A stretch of DNA of 64,000 nucleotides. Source: Anaerocolumna xylanovorans DSM 12503 (GTDB lineage Bacteria > Bacillota > Clostridia > Lachnospirales > Lachnospiraceae). Location: the NCBI RefSeq assembly GCF_900143645.1, contig NZ_FRFD01000013.1, positions 62,001 through 126,000 on the forward strand. Direction: 5' to 3'. The notes under the pieces are model-generated. The model had not been told where the DNA came from, searched no databases, and saw nothing but the letters and a program-made list of their open reading frames with translations. Of the stretch, positions 59,551 through 64,000 are shown piece after piece. Made by a program: the position numbers and the translations under genes. Every line of letters begins with the position of its first letter. The first letter of the stretch is position 1.

Positions 59551-62500
59551 ATGATAGCAGAGAAAATGTATGTTAGATGCCCTGCAGACAAGGAAAGTAT
59601 GACCGATCCGCGAGTTTTTGTATGTGGACAGGTTATAAAGAGGGATGAGTTTCAAAAAACAGTTAGTGTCATGATATTTGACCCATTTAATTATTTGCTA
59701 TTTTTTGAAGATATTCTAAAAGGAAAAATTGAACTACCTGAATCTGTAGTGGATCATTGCAGTATGTTTATTAACTCTGTTGTTGTATACAAAAAAGAGT
59801 CATGTAAAGTGTTGTCTTGTATTAAGGAAAAAGATGGATTTTTCTACTACTATATTCAGAATATAAATAGCAAGGAAGTTCTTAAGGTATGCGAAAAAGA
59901 TATAGTCGCTTCATTTAACAATGGACAGGTAGATCCGGCGTTACAATTGAGACGTTATGAGTTTCAGAATCCATGCTGGTATTTTGGAAGAACTATAGTT
60001 TCCAGAAGTATGAATATTCTCGAAAATTCAATGTATGGTTTCAAGGAACTGGCAGGGTCAAAGATATATCTGCTACCGCATCAGATTAACACTATTATGA
60101 GATGCCTACAGGAAGATCCATGCAGATATATGCTTGCTGATGAAGTCGGAATGGGAAAGACAATAGAGGCTATTTCTGTATTTAAAATTCAAATACAGAA
60201 CAAGAGTAACGTGCAGGCTTTAATCGTTGTTCCCAAAATGCTAAAGGCACAGTGGGAAACGGAACTTTTATTCAAATTTAAAATATCGCTTGAACCAGAT
60301 ACAAATAACAATTCTGTAACGCTTAAAGCCATAGACGAACTTACTATGGATGATTTGAACCATAATTGGGGATTTGTAATAGTTGACGAGGTTCATAGAT
60401 ATCTAGTTGATGAATTTCAGTATAAGAAGCTGCACACGATAAGCATTAACGCAAAAAATATACTTCTTCTAAGCGCTACACCTGTCCAACAGAAAAAAGA
60501 TGAATACCTGGACTTACTTAGGTTGTTGCTTCCTCAAAAATATGATTCGTACACATCGGAAGAATTTGGCGAGCTGGTTGAAAAACAGAGCAGGATAATA
60601 CAAAAAACTGCTTTAATCTTAGATGACCTTGGCGATTATGAAGAAGAGATAGAGGCGGCGAAAGTAGATGAGACCGATCCACATGAAAGTGAAGACTGCC
60701 AGGATCTTTTTGAGGAAATACATGATGATCTTGAAGAAATCTGTGAAGAATTAGCAGATGAAAAACTAACAGATTTATTCGAAAAAATAGATATTAATGC
60801 TGATGATTTAGCAGTATATTCTATAAAAGTTGTTATTTCATACATTTGCAGTAACTACCAGATTGAAAGCAATATTATAAGAAATAGAAGAAAAATCCTT
60901 GAATCTGAGGATAGTGAAGAAAAACTTATGGCTTCGCGGGAATTAGAAGAGCTAAGCTATTGTTTGGACGAGGATAAAAATGTATATGAAAGTCTAACAT
61001 ATCAAGGTCTTACTGACTGGATTCTGATGGAAACCGAAAATGAGAATCTTGATGTTGAACAGGAAGTTAAACCATTACTGTCAGCTTTTTTTAGTTCGCC
61101 TTGGGCTTTTTCAAAGCAACTCCATGACTTAAAAATATCAAACACGGATGGGTCTATTAGTGATAATGCAAAAAAATGGGAGAATTCAGAACAGTATAAT
61201 TTAGATCATATTGATGAAATAATGAATGACCCAGATTCCTTTGCTGATAGTTTCTCTACAAGGCTGATTACAATTCTTAATGCCTTATATGATGAATATT
61301 ATGATAAGAAAATTGTCTTATTCACTAATTTCATAGAGACTTTTTCAGCCTATCGTAGTGCACTTCTTAAAATGTTCAAACCGGAAGAAATCAGTTTCTA
61401 TGGAGCGGATATGTCAGCTGAAGAAATTGAGATAAATGCTTTTAGGTTCCAGAATGATCAGGAATGTCGAATTATGCTTTGTGACTACACCGGAGGAGAA
61501 GGAAGAAATTTCCAATGCGCAGACTATATATTGCACATAGACTTATCATGGGATGCTAGTTCGATTGAACAGAGGATTGGACGTTTGGATCGTTTGGAGA
61601 GAGATCCGTCCAGACCAATTGTGTTTTCGGTTGTTGTTCATACAGAGGATACTTTCGAGGATGCATTATTTAAATTTTATAAAGATGGTCTCCATATCTT
61701 TAATCAATCATTGAGCGGTATGGAAATAATCATGAAGGATATTAACAATGAAATTGTCACTGCAATAAGAGAAGATTTCAAATATGGTCTTTTTGATAGG
61801 ATACCGAAGATAATAGAACTTGCTTCTTCTATGAGAGACGCGATTCGCAAGGAGCAAAACTATGATGCTGCAGGCTTTATATTCAGACCGATGTATATGG
61901 AATTGAAACGCCTGATTAATTACTATGCGCAAAATGAAAACCAGCTCTTTGCAAATACAATGATCAATTGGGCAACTCTTGCCGGATTCAAAGGTCAAAA
62001 CTGTAAAAATGAAACAATTATGTATTCGGCTTCGTCTTTTTCACCACAATCAGCTATTAACTCGCAACTTATCCCGCCTAAGTGGAATGAATATTTGGAT
62101 GAGAAACAAAATAAGATTGTGAATGATGTCCAAGCAGCATACAACAGATCAAAATCAATAAAGTCAGTAGACAGATCAATCAGGGGAACGTTTATAAGAA
62201 AAAATGCTATAGAGAACGATTATCTTCATTTCTTCGCACCAGGCGACGAAGTTTTCGACTGTATCGTGGACAATGCAATTAATTCATGCAAAGGTCAGGC
62301 CAGTGCATTTGTATTACCTGCAGGAATTAATTGGTGCGGAATTGTTTTTGTATGGTCCTTGATGCCAAACATCTCTTATCTGTTAGATAGCAATGTATCT
62401 ATCTATGCTCTTAGCCCGTACAGAAATTATCTTATGTCTGAGCAGGTTGTTGTCCCTATTTCAATAGTTAATGAAGAATCAATAAGTGATGAGATGGTTA

Positions 62501-62931
62501 TTCGAGAGTTTACACAGATAATCAATAGTGGATTTAACAAGAGCAAGATTGTACATTTGGGAAAACGAAGCAAGTCTCCTGGTTTAATGAGAACGACTAT
62601 TCCAGAAGACTTAACCAATGTTGGATGGTTCAAAACTACATATTCAACAGAGAATTGGCAAAATATAGTTGCTAATGCACGTAAAGAATCTGCAGAAAAA
62701 GCGCATGAGGTTTTTAAAAAAAGATCTAATGTACGCGGCGCTAGGGAAGAGATGGAGAGAAACCTATCAGCAAGAGTAGCAAATGCGGAGTTTTATGGGA
62801 TAGATGATGATGGAATTGAGGAATTAAGAGATACGCAGCAGATTATTCTTGAGAGTATAAGACATCCGAAACTGGTATTGGATTCTGCAACTTATATTTT
62901 GATGGTGAAGACGAATGAAGAATCAGAGTGA
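59551..62931 (+). CDS. SNF2/RapA-type helicase-like ATPase (DpdE-like)
   Basis: This 1126-residue SF2 ATPase has an N-terminal extension of about 165 residues, then Walker A ADEVGMGKTIEA (near 198), DEVH (near 285), LSATPVQQK (near 312), a long acidic insertion (about 365-420), and the second lobe with VLFTNF (near 590) and SIEQRIGRLDRLERD (near 675). The remaining 400 residues are not recognised. Such enzymes translocate on double-stranded DNA or RNA polymerase complexes. The combination with a RecQ-like partner recalls DpdE/DpdF of 7-deazaguanine DNA-modification loci, but no modification gene is seen. I choose ATG 59551 (GGAG 9 bases upstream); 59536 is possible. Confidence 0.8.
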   Translation: MIAEKMYVRCPADKESMTDPRVFVCGQVIKRDEFQKTVSVMIFDPFNYLLFFEDILKGKIELPESVVDHCSMFINSVVVYKKESCKVLSCIKEKDGFFYYYIQNINSKEVLKVCEKDIVASFNNGQVDPALQLRRYEFQNPCWYFGRTIVSRSMNILENSMYGFKELAGSKIYLLPHQINTIMRCLQEDPCRYMLADEVGMGKTIEAISVFKIQIQNKSNVQALIVVPKMLKAQWETELLFKFKISLEPDTNNNSVTLKAIDELTMDDLNHNWGFVIVDEVHRYLVDEFQYKKLHTISINAKNILLLSATPVQQKKDEYLDLLRLLLPQKYDSYTSEEFGELVEKQSRIIQKTALILDDLGDYEEEIEAAKVDETDPHESEDCQDLFEEIHDDLEEICEELADEKLTDLFEKIDINADDLAVYSIKVVISYICSNYQIESNIIRNRRKILESEDSEEKLMASRELEELSYCLDEDKNVYESLTYQGLTDWILMETENENLDVEQEVKPLLSAFFSSPWAFSKQLHDLKISNTDGSISDNAKKWENSEQYNLDHIDEIMNDPDSFADSFSTRLITILNALYDEYYDKKIVLFTNFIETFSAYRSALLKMFKPEEISFYGADMSAEEIEINAFRFQNDQECRIMLCDYTGGEGRNFQCADYILHIDLSWDASSIEQRIGRLDRLERDPSRPIVFSVVVHTEDTFEDALFKFYKDGLHIFNQSLSGMEIIMKDINNEIVTAIREDFKYGLFDRIPKIIELASSMRDAIRKEQNYDAAGFIFRPMYMELKRLINYYAQNENQLFANTMINWATLAGFKGQNCKNETIMYSASSFSPQSAINSQLIPPKWNEYLDEKQNKIVNDVQAAYNRSKSIKSVDRSIRGTFIRKNAIENDYLHFFAPGDEVFDCIVDNAINSCKGQASAFVLPAGINWCGIVFVWSLMPNISYLLDSNVSIYALSPYRNYLMSEQVVVPISIVNEESISDEMVIREFTQIINSGFNKSKIVHLGKRSKSPGLMRTTIPEDLTNVGWFKTTYSTENWQNIVANARKESAEKAHEVFKKRSNVRGAREEMERNLSARVANAEFYGIDDDGIEELRDTQQIILESIRHPKLVLDSATYILMVKTNEESE

Positions 62932-64000
62932 ATTGGAAATTCTTGTTGAAAAGTATATTGGTGGGAAGTTAGAAAAGCTTGTCATAGACTATAGTATTGC
63001 AGAAAATGTTGTAGATATGTTTGCTTTAAAAACAGTTAAAAGACTGTTTATTGCTTATGAATTATACAAAGGAAGTCGCTCATTTTATGAAGACTTTTTA
63101 TTGGCGATTCGTGAGTATTTATTAGTGTTTAAAACAAGTATATCATTGCCATTTCGCATTCCTAAGACAAATGATTATGCCATTTCATTCGATGATGAAA
63201 AGCAACGTTATTTTACTTCATTACAATTACCGGATGGAGTCATAACGGATTTTGTAAACCAAGTATATTCTGGAAATGCACCTATAGAAACAGAGTCGGG
63301 TTATATCCTAACAACGGATCCTTTTATATACCACCTGACGGAGTTCTCGGCTTTTAAAACACATGCGCAGAAACTATCTGTATATGGTGCATTGAATACA
63401 CCGGATGGATATACAACATTGGTATCACTTCCTACTGGCGGTGGAAAGAGTTTAATTACCCAAACCATTTCATATCAAAAAGACGGGCTTACCATTATTA
63501 TTGTTCCTACTGTATCGCTGGCAATTGATCAGGTTCGAGTAGCAAAGCAGATAATCAAGAATCGTGATGTTGATGCTGAAATCTTTTCATACAGTAGTGA
63601 TGTGGATGCTGCACCAATAATAAAGGCAGTAAAGGATCAGACGGCGAAAATGCTTTTTATTTCACCGGAAGCGCTCATTAATAATCAGGGATTTAAAAAT
63701 GCGATAAGCGAGGCAAACAAGAAGAGGTACCTGAAAAATATAGTAATTGATGAGGCTCATATTGTTGTTGACTGGGGGGCTTCTTTTCGTGTTGATTATC
63801 AGTGCCTTGAATCCTGGAGGAAAAATCTTATATTTTCTAATCCGAACTTAAGGACTTTTTTACTCTCTGCAACATTTGAACAGAAAAGCATTGATATATT
63901 AAAGTCTTTTTTCTCTCAAGAAGACAAATGGATTGAGGTTAGGTGCGATGAATTGCGCCATGAACCAAGATACATGGTAATAAATAATAAGTCATATACA
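62915..64000 (+). CDS. RecQ-like DEAH helicase (DpdF-like), incomplete at window end
   Basis: The first 362 codons of a gene that continues beyond the window; it overlaps the SNF2 gene by 17 bp. After an N-terminal extension of about 160 residues come Walker A SLPTGGGKSLITQ (near residue 172), VPTVSLAIDQ (near 195), SPEALINN (near 250), the DEAH box VIDEAHIVVDWGASFR (near 278) and LLSATF (near 320). The DEAH followed by W-G-x-x-F-R is the RecQ pattern. Translationally coupled to the SNF2 gene, so both probably act in one complex or pathway. Downstream genes outside the window are needed to name the system. Confidence 0.82.
   Translation, partial: MKNQSELEILVEKYIGGKLEKLVIDYSIAENVVDMFALKTVKRLFIAYELYKGSRSFYEDFLLAIREYLLVFKTSISLPFRIPKTNDYAISFDDEKQRYFTSLQLPDGVITDFVNQVYSGNAPIETESGYILTTDPFIYHLTEFSAFKTHAQKLSVYGALNTPDGYTTLVSLPTGGGKSLITQTISYQKDGLTIIIVPTVSLAIDQVRVAKQIIKNRDVDAEIFSYSSDVDAAPIIKAVKDQTAKMLFISPEALINNQGFKNAISEANKKRYLKNIVIDEAHIVVDWGASFRVDYQCLESWRKNLIFSNPNLRTFLLSATFEQKSIDILKSFFSQEDKWIEVRCDELRHEPRYMVINNKSYT

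Noticed and set aside
1..64000. CRISPR arrays, rRNA and tRNA genes, insertion sequences with transposases
   Set aside because: No spaced direct repeats of CRISPR type, no cloverleaf or rRNA-like segment, and no transposase or integrase frame were seen on reading the window.

Overview
The window looks like the chromosome of an anaerobic, fermentative, motile Clostridia member, most likely Lachnospiraceae-like. The support is strong AGGAGG-type ribosome-binding sites, frequent TTG/GTG starts, AT-leaning codon use, a single-chain pyruvate:ferredoxin oxidoreductase, an Ech-type [NiFe] hydrogenase, clostridial hydroxybutyryl-CoA dehydrogenase and thiolase, and a c-di-GMP-I riboswitch. No species is named because nothing in the sequence fixes one. 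I saw no rRNA, tRNA or CRISPR array.

Layout. 1-2.3 kb: end of a methyl-accepting chemotaxis protein, then cheR and cheB. 2.4-5.0 kb: an AlkZ-related protein and an ECF sigma/anti-sigma pair. 5.1-7.0 kb (minus): a PAS-GGDEF-EAL protein with a c-di-GMP riboswitch in its leader. 7.1-8.4 kb: an HTH-TPR (RRNPP-like) regulator with a divergent, previously unlisted 48-residue secreted-type peptide gene and an 18-bp palindrome between them. 8.8-20.0 kb: echABCDEF followed by hypABFCDE, a hydrogenase plus its NiFe(CN)2CO maturation set. 20.0-26.8 kb: a LacI-type regulator, a perfect 26-bp palindrome, and an operon for acyl-CoA ligase, CoA-transferase, 3-hydroxyacyl-CoA dehydrogenase and thiolase. 26.9-37.0 kb: a PRD/EIIB/EIIA regulator, an iron alcohol dehydrogenase, and a fructose-type PTS operon with its own HPr and enzyme I plus a class II aldolase and glycerate kinase. 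37.1-41.0 kb: an AraC regulator divergent from two Gfo/Idh/MocA dehydrogenases and a sugar isomerase/epimerase-like protein. 41.3-46.8 kb: corrinoid adenosyltransferase, O-antigen-ligase-like protein, AEC transporter, cold-shock protein and acyltransferase-3. 46.9-53.0 kb: PFOR (minus), then greA-lysS.

From about 53.0 kb the character changes. A tandem 10-bp repeat, a decayed-looking non-coding stretch and a small HTH protein lead into four large, AT-rich, tightly packed genes: a NERD-UvrD helicase (split by a -1 frame change at a G4A6 tract), an AddB-like protein with an iron-sulphur cysteine pattern, an SNF2/RapA-type ATPase, and a RecQ-like helicase that runs off the window. This looks like a mobile defence or DNA-processing island inserted behind lysS.

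The observations most worth following are: (1) the RRNPP-like regulator with its candidate signalling peptide; (2) a family of two-hairpin leader elements, each ending in a ribosome-binding site, placed in front of four or five unrelated genes, with compensatory changes in the second stem; (3) the four-helicase island with its possible frameshift site; (4) the self-contained PTS/aldolase/glycerate kinase operon. PFOR produces reduced ferredoxin and Ech can turn it into H2 and an ion gradient, so the core metabolic genes fit one ferredoxin-based fermentative scheme.
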